From the NCBI GenBank assembly GCA_044433325.1, contig JAWXTT010000009.1:1-26337 (forward strand): a stretch of DNA of 26,337 nt, given 5' to 3'. The notes beneath the pieces are model-generated. The model saw nothing but the letters and a program-made list of their open reading frames with translations, was not told the DNA's origin and made no database searches. Below are positions 14,892 to 22,772 of the stretch, one piece after another. Each line of letters begins with the position of its first letter. Within the stretch, counting starts at the first letter, position 1. The DNA comes from HGM05232 sp044433325 (GTDB lineage: Bacteria; Bacteroidota; Bacteroidia; Bacteroidales; Muribaculaceae). A program made the translations under genes and the position numbers.

Positions 14892-15652
14892 TGTTAGCTA
14901 AAAGAATTATTCCATGTCTTGACGTTAAGGATGGCAAGACGGTAAAAGGTGTTAACTTTGTAAATTTCCGTGATGCAGGTGATCCTGTTGAGTTGGGAAA
15001 ACGATATAGTGACGAGGGTGCTGATGAACTGGTCTATCTGGATATTACCGCTTCACATGAGGGGCGTGGTACTTTCTTGGAGATTGTACGTAATGTAGCT
15101 CGTGAGGTTAGTATTCCATTTACCGTTGGTGGTGGAATAGGTAGCGTGGAGGATGTAGGTAGATTGTTGAATGCTGGTGCTGATAAGGTGTCAATAAATT
15201 CGGCGGCGTTGCGTAATCCTGACTTGATAGATGGTATCTCTAAGAACTTTGGTAATCAGGTGTGTGTAGTAGCTATTGATGCACATTGTGATGAGAAGGG
15301 TATTTGGAACTGTTACCTAAATGGTGGTAGAATTAAGACTGAAAGTGAATTGTTCGATTGGGCGTATCAGGCTCAGGAGCGTGGAGCAGGCGAGATTCTA
15401 TTTACTAGCATGAACCATGATGGGGTTAAGACGGGGTTCGCTTGTGAGGCGTTGAATGAGTTGCATGAGCGTTTATCTATCCCAGTAATTGCCTCTGGTG
15501 GAGGTGGTGCTATTGACCACTTTGTGGATGTGTTTAGTAAGGGTGGTGCGGATGCTGCATTGGCGGCTTCAATTTTTCACTTTAATGAGATTAGTATTCC
15601 TGAGCTTAAATTGGAATTGACTAAGAACAACATTGTAATAAGAAATAAATAA
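14891..15652 (+). CDS. hisF: Imidazole glycerol phosphate synthase, cyclase subunit
   Basis: HisF uses ammonia from HisH to convert PRFAR into imidazole glycerol phosphate and AICAR. Two tandem ATGs exist (14888 and 14891). I chose the second because the protein then begins MLAKRIIPCLDVKDG and the catalytic aspartates fall at positions 11 and 130 (VVAIDAHCDEKG), exactly the usual family numbering. GGGI and ASGGGG phosphate-binding loops, NSAALRNP and FTSMNHDGVKTG are visible. The protein has 253 residues, a normal length. A gap of 10 nt separates it from hisIE. Confidence 0.96.
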   Translation: MLAKRIIPCLDVKDGKTVKGVNFVNFRDAGDPVELGKRYSDEGADELVYLDITASHEGRGTFLEIVRNVAREVSIPFTVGGGIGSVEDVGRLLNAGADKVSINSAALRNPDLIDGISKNFGNQVCVVAIDAHCDEKGIWNCYLNGGRIKTESELFDWAYQAQERGAGEILFTSMNHDGVKTGFACEALNELHERLSIPVIASGGGGAIDHFVDVFSKGGADAALAASIFHFNEISIPELKLELTKNNIVIRNK

Positions 15653-15662
15653 TATAAATGCT

Positions 15663-16259
15663 ATGGCGTTAGATTTTAATAAAATGGATGGGTTAGTCCC
15701 AGCAATTATTCAAGATGCACAAACTAAAAATGTGCTTATGCTTGGATTTATGAATGAAGAGGCTTACCAAAAAACTATGGAGATTGGTAAAGTTACTTTC
15801 TTTAGTCGTACAAAAAATAGATTATGGACTAAGGGTGAGGAGAGTGGTAATTTCCTTAATGTAGTTTCTATTAAGGATGATTGCGATAATGATACACTAC
15901 TGATTAAGGTTAATCCTGTTGGTCCTGTTTGTCATACAGGTTCAGATACCTGTTGGGATGAGGAGAACAAGGTTGGTATTGAGTTTTTAGCTTATCTTCA
16001 AGAATTTATAGGAAAACGCTATGCTGAGATGCCTGAGGGTTCTTACACAACTTCACTATTCAAAAAAGGGGTTAACAGAATGGCACAAAAGGTTGGTGAA
16101 GAGGCTGTTGAAACAGTTATCGAAGCTACTAATGGTACAGATGAAGGTTTCTTATATGAAGCGTCGGACTTAATTTATCACTTGATTGTGTTGTTGACTT
16201 CTAAGGGACATAGAATAGAGGAGTTGGCGGCTGAATTGAAGAAACGCCATAAAGAGTAA
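15663..16259 (+). CDS. hisIE: Bifunctional phosphoribosyl-AMP cyclohydrolase / phosphoribosyl-ATP pyrophosphatase
   Basis: The 198-residue fusion carries out steps 2 and 3 of histidine synthesis. The HisI part (about 1-105) has the metal-binding cluster DDCDND at 72-77 (Asp73, Cys74, Asp75, Asp77) and the cysteines Cys90 and Cys97 in GPVCHTGSDTCW. The HisE part (about 112-198) is a helical pyrophosphohydrolase with KVGEEAVETVIEA from 142 and the acidic helix FLYEASDLIYHL. It ends the hisH-A-F-IE block. The genes for the other his steps (G, D, C, B) are not in the window. Confidence 0.96.
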   Translation: MALDFNKMDGLVPAIIQDAQTKNVLMLGFMNEEAYQKTMEIGKVTFFSRTKNRLWTKGEESGNFLNVVSIKDDCDNDTLLIKVNPVGPVCHTGSDTCWDEENKVGIEFLAYLQEFIGKRYAEMPEGSYTTSLFKKGVNRMAQKVGEEAVETVIEATNGTDEGFLYEASDLIYHLIVLLTSKGHRIEELAAELKKRHKE

Positions 16260-16298
16260 CAATCTTTTTTACATAACTAGCAAGCACTAGAACACAAT

Positions 16299-16982
16299 AT
16301 GGGAAGAATTATAGATTATAAGGGTGTTGAACTACATAGAAAGGATCATGTGGTTCTTAAAAAGGTGAACTTCACTATTGATGAGGGGGACTTTGTCTAT
16401 CTTATCGGTAAGGTTGGTAGTGGTAAAAGTACTCTGATGAAATCTATTTATGCAGAGATTCCTATTGAGATGGGTGAAGCTAGTGTGTATGAATATGATA
16501 TGATGTCGTTGCGTAAAAAGGATATTCCTATGCTACGACGTAAGATAGGTATTGTATTTCAGGATTTTCAACTATTGACAGATAGGTCAGTTTATGAAAA
16601 TTTGGAGTTTGTTCTTAAAGCGACAGGTTGGAAAAGTAAAATAGAGATTTTAGCTAGAATTAATGAGGTGCTTGACGAGGTAGGGATGGTTAATAAATCA
16701 TACAAGATGCCTCACGAATTATCAGGAGGTGAGCAGCAACGTGTAGTTATTGCTCGTGCATTGCTGAATAAACCTAGATTGATTTTAGCAGATGAACCTA
16801 CGGGAAATTTAGACCCTGTGACGGGAAATCAGATTTTGACACTCTTGACTAGGATTGCTAGTGAGGGGACTGCTGTGATTATGGCTACTCACAATATACA
16901 TTTTATTCAGGAATTTCCTGGTAAGGTGTTACGTTGCGAGGGTAAAAATGTAATTGTAGGCTTAGAGGATAATAATAAATAG
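16299..16982 (+). CDS. ftsE: Cell-division ABC ATPase FtsE
   Basis: The 227-residue ABC ATPase has Walker A GKVGSGKST at 37-45, the Q-loop in VFQDFQ at 86-91, signature LSGGEQQR at 141-148, Walker B LILADEPTG at 161-169 and the switch histidine in MATHN. The overall form, especially VFQDFQLLTDRSVYEN and DEPTGNLDP, is that of FtsE, which with FtsX regulates peptidoglycan hydrolysis at the division septum. It has no partner permease beside it; ftsX must lie elsewhere, so another small ABC ATPase of the LolD type is a minor alternative. It follows hisIE by 39 nt and precedes lysC by 13 nt, in a run of co-directional genes. Confidence 0.85.
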   Translation: MGRIIDYKGVELHRKDHVVLKKVNFTIDEGDFVYLIGKVGSGKSTLMKSIYAEIPIEMGEASVYEYDMMSLRKKDIPMLRRKIGIVFQDFQLLTDRSVYENLEFVLKATGWKSKIEILARINEVLDEVGMVNKSYKMPHELSGGEQQRVVIARALLNKPRLILADEPTGNLDPVTGNQILTLLTRIASEGTAVIMATHNIHFIQEFPGKVLRCEGKNVIVGLEDNNK

Positions 16983-16995
16983 AAAAATATATTTA

Positions 16996-18315
16996 ATGAG
17001 AGTTTTAAAGTTTGGAGGAACTTCAGTAGGTTCTGCTGAAAGAATAAAGGAAGTGGCTAGCTTAGTCAAGTCTAAAGGTAAAAATATTATAGTGTTATCA
17101 GCTATGTCGGGTACTACCAATACATTGGTAGAGATTGCTGATTATCTTTATAAGAAGAATACTGACGGTGCTAAGGAAACAATTAATGCTCTTGAATCTA
17201 AATACAATAAAACAATAGCTGAACTTTATGACCAACATGAGTATAAAGCGGAGGCTATTGAAGCGGTTAAGATATGCTTTAATTATATACGCACCTTTAC
17301 TAAGGATTTGTTTACTGTATATGAAGAGAGGGAGATATTAGCTCAAGGTGAGTTAATGTCAACTGCTCTGATGAATATATATCTGCGCATGAATGGAGTA
17401 AACTCAGTATTATTGCCTGCACTAGAATATATGCGTACTGATAAAAATGCTGAACCTGATACTCAGTTTATAAAGAACAAGTTGACTGAGTTACTTCAGG
17501 CAAATGCAGATGCGGATATTTATATTACACAAGGGTATATCTGTCGTAATGCTTATGGTGAGGTGGATAACTTGCAACGTGGCGGTAGTGACTATTCAGC
17601 ATCGTTGATAGGAGCTGCTATTGATGCTGAGGAGATTGAGATATGGACAGATATTGATGGTATGCATAATAACGATCCACGATATGTTGATGGTACTAAG
17701 CCTGTTAAATCTCTACATTTTGAGGAGGCGGCTGAGTTAGCATATTTTGGTGCTAAAATTCTTCACCCTACATGTATCCTACCTGCTAAACTTAATAATA
17801 TCCCTGTGCGCCTGTTGAATACAATGCAAGCAGAGGCTGAGGGTACACTGATAAATAATGCACCAGCTGATGGCTTTAAGATTAAGGCTATAGCTGCGAA
17901 AGATAATATTACTGCGATTAAGATTAAGTCGGGTAGAATGTTACTGGCTTATGGCTTTTTACGTAAAGTTTTTGAGATATTTGAAAGTTATAAAACCTCG
18001 ATTGATATGATTGCTACATCAGAAGTGGGGGTATCGGTTTCTATTGATAATGCTAAGAATTTAGATGTTATTGTTGATGATTTGAAGAAATTCGGTACTG
18101 TTACCGTTGATGATGATATGGTTATTGTATGTGTTGTAGGAGATTTGGAGTGGCATAATACGGGGCTAGAGGCTGCTGCTGTTGATGCTTTGAAGTATTT
18201 ACCTGTAAGAATGATTTCATACGGCGGTAGTAACTATAATATCTCGTTTTTGATTAATAGGGAGGATAAGGTTAAGGCTCTTAATCTTCTTAGTGAAAAA
18301 TTGTTTAACAATTAA
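16996..18315 (+). CDS. lysC: Aspartate kinase
   Basis: Aspartokinase phosphorylates L-aspartate, the first step towards lysine, diaminopimelate, threonine and methionine. The 439-residue monofunctional enzyme begins with the ATP-binding KFGGTSVGSAERI (from 5). It has RGGSDYSASLIGAAIDAEEI and the WTDIDGMHNNDPR substrate loop in the kinase domain, then about 150 C-terminal residues with ACT features (IDMIATSEVGVSVSID; GTVTVDDDMVIVCVVGDLE) typical of feedback control by lysine. No homoserine dehydrogenase domain is attached. It lies 15 nt upstream of lysA, consistent with a role in the diaminopimelate/lysine branch. Confidence 0.94.
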   Translation: MRVLKFGGTSVGSAERIKEVASLVKSKGKNIIVLSAMSGTTNTLVEIADYLYKKNTDGAKETINALESKYNKTIAELYDQHEYKAEAIEAVKICFNYIRTFTKDLFTVYEEREILAQGELMSTALMNIYLRMNGVNSVLLPALEYMRTDKNAEPDTQFIKNKLTELLQANADADIYITQGYICRNAYGEVDNLQRGGSDYSASLIGAAIDAEEIEIWTDIDGMHNNDPRYVDGTKPVKSLHFEEAAELAYFGAKILHPTCILPAKLNNIPVRLLNTMQAEAEGTLINNAPADGFKIKAIAAKDNITAIKIKSGRMLLAYGFLRKVFEIFESYKTSIDMIATSEVGVSVSIDNAKNLDVIVDDLKKFGTVTVDDDMVIVCVVGDLEWHNTGLEAAAVDALKYLPVRMISYGGSNYNISFLINREDKVKALNLLSEKLFNN

Positions 18316-18330
18316 AGATTATCATATACT

Positions 18331-19476
18331 ATGAAAATTCAATTAGATAAAATTAAAGGTTTAGAAACTCCATTATATTATTATGATGCAGAGTTATTGA
18401 AGAGTACTCTTGAAGAGATTAAGGAAAATATCAAGGGATTCCCTTTCAAGGTACATTACGCGATTAAGGCTAACGCCAATGCAACTATCCTTAAATATAT
18501 TAAGGAGGCTGGCTTAGGTATTGACTGCGTAAGTGGTGGTGAATTAAAGGCTGCTTTAGCGGCAGGTTTTGCGGCAAAAGATATAGTCTTTGCAGGAGTT
18601 GCTAAGAGTGATCGTGAGATTAATGCAGGTCTTGAAGCAGGTATCTTATGTTTCAATGTCGAGTCATTTAATGAGCTTGAGGTTATTGATGAGTTAGCGG
18701 CTAAGGCTGGTAGAGTAATGGATATTGCTGTGCGTATCAATCCTAATATTGATGCTAAAACACATGCATATATCACTACTGGGTTGAACGAGAATAAATT
18801 TGGTATAAGTATTGAGTTACTTGACAAGTTTGTTGCTAAGTCTATTGAGTTGAAGAATGTCAATTTGACTGGTGTGCATTTCCATATCGGTTCGCAAATT
18901 CAAACTTTTGAACCATTTGAAAGTTTATGTAGCAAGGCTAAATTCTTTGCTGATCATCTTGAAAAGTTAGGAGCTAAGATTACTGTTATCAATGTTGGTG
19001 GCGGTTTCGGTATTGATTATGTTAATCCTATTGGTAACCCAATCCCTGATTTTAAGAAATATTTCAATGTGTTTAAAGAGAATTTACAATTGAAGGATTA
19101 TCAAGAGTTACACTTTGAATTAGGTCGCTCTATTGTAGGTCAATGTGGTGCATTGATTACTAAGGTACTTTATGTTAAGGAGGGCGTAAATAAGAAATTC
19201 GTAATGGTGGATGCTGGTATGACTGATTTACTGCGTCCTGCTCTATATCAAGCGCACCATAATATTTATAATCTTACTTCTGAATCTGAGGAGACAGAAA
19301 AGTATGATGTAGTTGGTCCTATTTGTGAGTCATCAGACTTCTTCGGTAAGGATGAAGAGCTTCCTACAACTAAACGTGGTGATATACTTGCGTTACTTTC
19401 AGCAGGTGCTTATGGCGAGATTATGGCATCACAATATAATTGTCGCGAATTGCCAGGTGCTATATTTGTTGACTAG
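18331..19476 (+). CDS. lysA: Diaminopimelate decarboxylase
   Basis: LysA is the PLP-dependent fold-type III enzyme that decarboxylates meso-diaminopimelate to L-lysine. The 381-residue protein carries the PLP lysine Lys46 in VHYAIKANAN, the barrel motifs GIDCVSGGEL and GVHFHIGSQI, and the PLP-phosphate loop NVGGGFGIDY. GPICESSDFF around Cys332 contributes the active-site residues from the partner subunit, and AGAYGEIMASQYN closes the site. It is slightly shorter than E. coli LysA (420), which is normal for this group. It ends the long plus-strand run and is followed by a strong terminator. Confidence 0.95.
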   Translation: MKIQLDKIKGLETPLYYYDAELLKSTLEEIKENIKGFPFKVHYAIKANANATILKYIKEAGLGIDCVSGGELKAALAAGFAAKDIVFAGVAKSDREINAGLEAGILCFNVESFNELEVIDELAAKAGRVMDIAVRINPNIDAKTHAYITTGLNENKFGISIELLDKFVAKSIELKNVNLTGVHFHIGSQIQTFEPFESLCSKAKFFADHLEKLGAKITVINVGGGFGIDYVNPIGNPIPDFKKYFNVFKENLQLKDYQELHFELGRSIVGQCGALITKVLYVKEGVNKKFVMVDAGMTDLLRPALYQAHHNIYNLTSESEETEKYDVVGPICESSDFFGKDEELPTTKRGDILALLSAGAYGEIMASQYNCRELPGAIFVD

Positions 19477-19505
19477 TAGAGAATAGTTTAGATATATATA
19501 ATATA

Positions 19506-19553
19506 TTAGGGTTGACTACTTATTTAATGGTGGTCAACCCTAACTATTTTTTT
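19506..19553 (+). terminator. Intrinsic terminator of lysA, at the convergent junction
   Basis: TTAGGGTTGACTAC (19506-19519) pairs with GTGGTCAACCCTAA (19530-19543) with a single G-U wobble around a 10-nt loop. Seven T follow at 19547-19553. The stop codon of the convergent lipoprotein gene lies inside the T-run, so the same hairpin begins just after the end of both genes, although the minus-strand side has no U-run. Confidence 0.9.
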
Positions 19554-21360
19554 AGTGGATAATCTCTTTAAATGTAAATGTGTCAGTTTCATCGTAATCT
19601 TTGATAGTGTTACCTGATATTGTAATTTTACTACCTATATTGCCTATTGTCAATGTAGCATTTTTACAATTTGAGTATGTAAAGGCTTGTGAACCGATGT
19701 TAGTTAAAGTCCTATAACTATTAGTGGTAAAATATAAATCTAAAATAGAACTACATGAGTAAAACGTTTGCGAACCTATATCCGTTAACAATGGTAGTGA
19801 TATAGTTTCTAATTTACTACATGATCTGAATCCTTCACTCTCGATTTTTGTTACACAATCTAATGTAATCTCTTTCAGAGATGAGCAGAAGTAAAATAAT
19901 CGTGATGTAACTGTTGATATTTTAGGCATATAAACATTGGTTAGACTACCACATGAGTAGAATGACTCTGATCCTATGCTTGTCAAGTTAGGGAAGCTGG
20001 CTGTTATTAGGTCATCGCACTCCTTGAAACCCATTGTGCTTATTGAAGTCACTGATTCAAGTGTTATGGTTTCTAATGAAGAACAATATGAAAAAGCTCC
20101 ATAACCTACACTCTTGACTGATGGAAGATTTACATCTACTAGACTTCTACAATATTTAAAACTTTCATTGCCAATGGATGTAACTAGTGGCATATCTATG
20201 CTCTCTAGGTCATCACAATATAGAAAGGCATTAGATTCCACTGATTTGGCAACTGGTAAGATTATACTCTTAAAGGAGGTTAGTGATGACGCGCTTAGGA
20301 AGGCGTAAAATGCATTAGCCGTAATAGATGTTAGGTTAGGCAATACTACTGTTATCGCACGGGAACTTTCACTTGTACTAACTGTTTTCAGAGCTTGGCA
20401 AAGCCCTTCATATAGTCCTGAATCATCAGCTGTAATATCATTTGCTGTCCATATGTCAGTATCAGGATAATTAGAAGATGTGTAGTCTGCTAACATCCAA
20501 GAATCCCCTAATTCTAATTCATAAATGACTATCTCGCCAGCATTCCACACCTCGCATGATATGTCAGCTGTTCTCTCAACTCCATCTACTAACGCCATAA
20601 GTTGAGCATTTACAGGTAGCGTTTGGGGTATCATCATTAGATATCCGCTACTATTTGTGGCAAATACTGTTTTGCTGCTGGCTGTTACTCCACTGGAACT
20701 TATCCCTGCATAATAGTAATTTTCTGATTTGGATAAGTTTTCCCATGCGATTGTATCTGATTTTAGGTTTAACTCCCCATAGGTGTATATATTATTAATA
20801 CCTATTTCTGTCACTTTTTGACAATCACCATTTATACTAAATCCGATTGCTGTTAGCGCGTGTTGAAGCGATATTGGTACTGCTGTTGAGCTCTCAGATA
20901 TATTTAATAGGGGAGTGGCTACCATTAGATCTGGTTGATATATCACTTCAGATGGGACTTCGTAGGTTAGTCTGATATTTATATTCTGATCAGAGGTTAC
21001 GCTTAGACCTTGTTCAGTTGAAGCATATGGAGAGTATCCGAAAAATGATAACTCATCAACATCAGACCAATATTTAAGTGAGTCGTAAGTCCAACTATTG
21101 TCACTCTCTCTATATACTTTAGTATTATTCATTAATAGAGTGTTGGGCGCGTTCTCAATGGCGAATATACCGAAATTATCTAGCTCAGAGTTGCTGTAAA
21201 TTGGAGTTCCTCGTGAAAATATTGTTGAGCTAAAGCTGATTGCTTCAGTGGATTTTTCCTCTATAAATGGGTTCTCATTGTTACATGAGCTAAGTGTGTA
21301 CGCTAATATTAAGGTTGTTATTACACTGCGTACAGATTTAGATACTGTTATAAAATTCAT
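19552..21360 (-). CDS. Surface lipoprotein: fimbrillin-like N-terminus plus BspA-type leucine-rich repeats
   Basis: The 602-residue protein has a signal peptide ending in LSSC (23-26), so Cys26 should be lipidated. Residues about 38-290 resemble the fimbrillin/Mfa-like family, with the pattern FGIFAIEN, YWSDVDELSFFGYSPY, then MVATP and LQHALTAIGFSING. Residues about 336-570 are leucine-rich repeats of the BspA (Treponema pallidum-like) type. The core repeats are exactly 22 residues long, marked by cysteines at 382, 404, 426, 448, 470, 492, 514 and 536, and each reads roughly C-x-x-L-x-x-(I/V)-x-(L/M/F)-P-x-(V/L)-T-S-I-G-x-x-(S/A)-F-x-x. The likely location is the outer membrane surface, with a role in adhesion or host/matrix interaction by analogy with BspA. 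The gene stands alone between a terminator and a palindrome that abuts its ATG. No TAnnTTTG promoter was found. Confidence 0.85.
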   Translation of the reverse strand: MNFITVSKSVRSVITTLILAYTLSSCNNENPFIEEKSTEAISFSSTIFSRGTPIYSNSELDNFGIFAIENAPNTLLMNNTKVYRESDNSWTYDSLKYWSDVDELSFFGYSPYASTEQGLSVTSDQNINIRLTYEVPSEVIYQPDLMVATPLLNISESSTAVPISLQHALTAIGFSINGDCQKVTEIGINNIYTYGELNLKSDTIAWENLSKSENYYYAGISSSGVTASSKTVFATNSSGYLMMIPQTLPVNAQLMALVDGVERTADISCEVWNAGEIVIYELELGDSWMLADYTSSNYPDTDIWTANDITADDSGLYEGLCQALKTVSTSESSRAITVVLPNLTSITANAFYAFLSASSLTSFKSIILPVAKSVESNAFLYCDDLESIDMPLVTSIGNESFKYCRSLVDVNLPSVKSVGYGAFSYCSSLETITLESVTSISTMGFKECDDLITASFPNLTSIGSESFYSCGSLTNVYMPKISTVTSRLFYFCSSLKEITLDCVTKIESEGFRSCSKLETISLPLLTDIGSQTFYSCSSILDLYFTTNSYRTLTNIGSQAFTYSNCKNATLTIGNIGSKITISGNTIKDYDETDTFTFKEIIH

Positions 21361-21399
21361 AAGTGTTTGTTCTAAATTATTAATCTAAAACAAACACTT
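21361..21399 (-). promoter_or_regulatory. 39-nt palindrome immediately upstream of the lipoprotein start codon
   Basis: AAGTGTTTGTT (21361-21371) and AACAAACACTT (21389-21399) are perfect inverted repeats. The inner bases continue the symmetry with only two mismatched pairs, both G-U wobbles in the minus-strand transcript, giving a stem of about 17 bp and a tiny loop. The ATG at 21360 follows with no gap. It could terminate the oxidoreductase operon, block ribosome access to the lipoprotein gene, or bind a dimeric regulator. Confidence 0.65.
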
Positions 21400-21438
21400 A
21401 TATTATATAGTTCAACTCTATGTTGGGTATTACTCTTG

Positions 21439-21978
21439 TTATTGCTCTATTAGTGACATTCCTTTTATTAAGGCTTGTTCATTTAATGGCATTAAATGGT
21501 GGTGACGTTCAGGAATAGTTGATTTTAACCCTTTCATTATGCTCTCAATCTTAACTGATGGACGTACCTTTAGAAGTGAGCCTAAGACTATCATATTATA
21601 TGATTTGGCATTTTTCATCTCAAAGGTCGTTTCCATTGCATCAACACGATATATAGTAATATCTGTACGTGTTGGTGGTGTATGGATTCCGTAGCTATCA
21701 TATATTAATACTCCCCCTGGTTTTACCTTTGATTCAAATTTCTCTAAACTCTGTTGGTTTAGGATTACAGCTGTATCAAATGTGTCTAATATTGGTGAGC
21801 TTATCTTTTGGTCACTAAGTATTACTGTTACGTTAGCTGTACCACCACGTTGTTCAGGTCCGTATGATGGCATCCAAGTTACCTCTTTATCCTCCATAAG
21901 TGCTGCGTAAGCTAGTATCTTACCCATTGACAATACTCCTTGTCCACCAAATCCTGCTATTATTATCTCCTCTTTCAT
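21439..21978 (-). CDS. korC: 2-oxoacid:ferredoxin oxidoreductase, gamma subunit
   Basis: The 179-residue subunit has the family start IIIAGFGGQGVLSMGKILAY followed by SYGPEQRGGTANVTV at about 38-52, both typical of the gamma chain of 2-oxoglutarate / branched-chain 2-oxoacid ferredoxin oxidoreductases (KorC/VorC type). The gamma domain helps form the CoA-binding region of the complex. It is the last of four genes read leftward (ferredoxin, alpha, beta, gamma) and lies 2 nt after the beta gene. The gene symbol follows the kor naming; the same architecture is used by VOR enzymes and the substrate cannot be told from this subunit. Confidence 0.92.
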   Translation of the reverse strand: MKEEIIIAGFGGQGVLSMGKILAYAALMEDKEVTWMPSYGPEQRGGTANVTVILSDQKISSPILDTFDTAVILNQQSLEKFESKVKPGGVLIYDSYGIHTPPTRTDITIYRVDAMETTFEMKNAKSYNMIVLGSLLKVRPSVKIESIMKGLKSTIPERHHHLMPLNEQALIKGMSLIEQ

Positions 21979-21980
21979 GA

Positions 21981-22742
21981 TTATAAGTCTTTAATGTCCC
22001 CTAGTGGATATTTTTCAAACATGTTTTTCACCATCCACTCATTAGATTCAACTGGTGTTTGTTTCCAACCTGAACTACATGTACTTACTATTTCAACTAG
22101 TGATGTCCCTTTGCACGCCATACTATTATTGATAGCTTTGATAATCGCTTTTTTAGTTTTACGTACTGATGCTGGTGTGTGTACACTCTGGCGTGTTACG
22201 TAACATGTACCTGGTAAACTAGCTAATATGCTAGTGATATTTAGAGGGTAACCATTTAATTCAACATTACGTCCGTATGGGGTAGTGGCAGTTTTCATCC
22301 CTAGTAGGGTTGTTGGAGCCATCTGTCCACCTGTCATACCATAAATGGCGTTGTTGATAAATATTATTACAATATTTTCGCCACGATTAGCTGCATGAAT
22401 TGATTCACATGTACCTATTGCCGCTAAGTCACCATCCCCTTGATAAGTAAATACTACCTTGTCAGGTTGTAATCGCTTAACTGCTGTTGCTACCGCTGGG
22501 GCGCGTCCATGTGCTGCTTCAATCCAATCGATATCAACGTAGTTATATGCAAATACGGCGCAACCAACAGGTGCTATACCTATGGTTTTATCCTCGATAT
22601 TCATCTCTTCAACTATCTCTGCTATTAATTTGTGTACAACACCATGGCTACAACCTGGGCAGTAGTGCATGTGTGTATCATTCATTAATGTTGGTTTCTT
22701 ATAGACGAGATTCTCTGGTTTTATTATATCATTTAATTCCAT
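21981..22742 (-). CDS. korB: 2-oxoacid:ferredoxin oxidoreductase, beta subunit (thiamine diphosphate-binding)
   Basis: The 253-residue subunit binds thiamine diphosphate and the proximal 4Fe-4S cluster. CPGCSHG gives Cys28 and Cys31, Cys61 in VGCAVFAYN is a third ligand candidate, and the TPP motif runs from GDGD (102-105) to FINN (128-131). IYGMTGGQMAPTT is also conserved. With the alpha, gamma and ferredoxin chains it converts a 2-oxoacid plus CoA to acyl-CoA and CO2, reducing ferredoxin, or the reverse. The spacing of 30 nt from alpha and 2 nt to gamma shows a single operon. Confidence 0.94.
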   Translation of the reverse strand: MELNDIIKPENLVYKKPTLMNDTHMHYCPGCSHGVVHKLIAEIVEEMNIEDKTIGIAPVGCAVFAYNYVDIDWIEAAHGRAPAVATAVKRLQPDKVVFTYQGDGDLAAIGTCESIHAANRGENIVIIFINNAIYGMTGGQMAPTTLLGMKTATTPYGRNVELNGYPLNITSILASLPGTCYVTRQSVHTPASVRKTKKAIIKAINNSMACKGTSLVEIVSTCSSGWKQTPVESNEWMVKNMFEKYPLGDIKDL

Positions 22743-22772
22743 TGTGGATATATATCTATTTTAACTCTGTTA

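Noticed and set aside
16260..16298. Small CTAG repeat (about 16277-16290) before ftsE as an operator
   Set aside because: Only 4-bp arms; expected by chance in AT-rich sequence.
18456..18863. 135-codon ORF antisense to lysA
   Set aside because: Low-complexity Ala/Ser/Leu translation mirroring lysA codons; no promoter or family resemblance.
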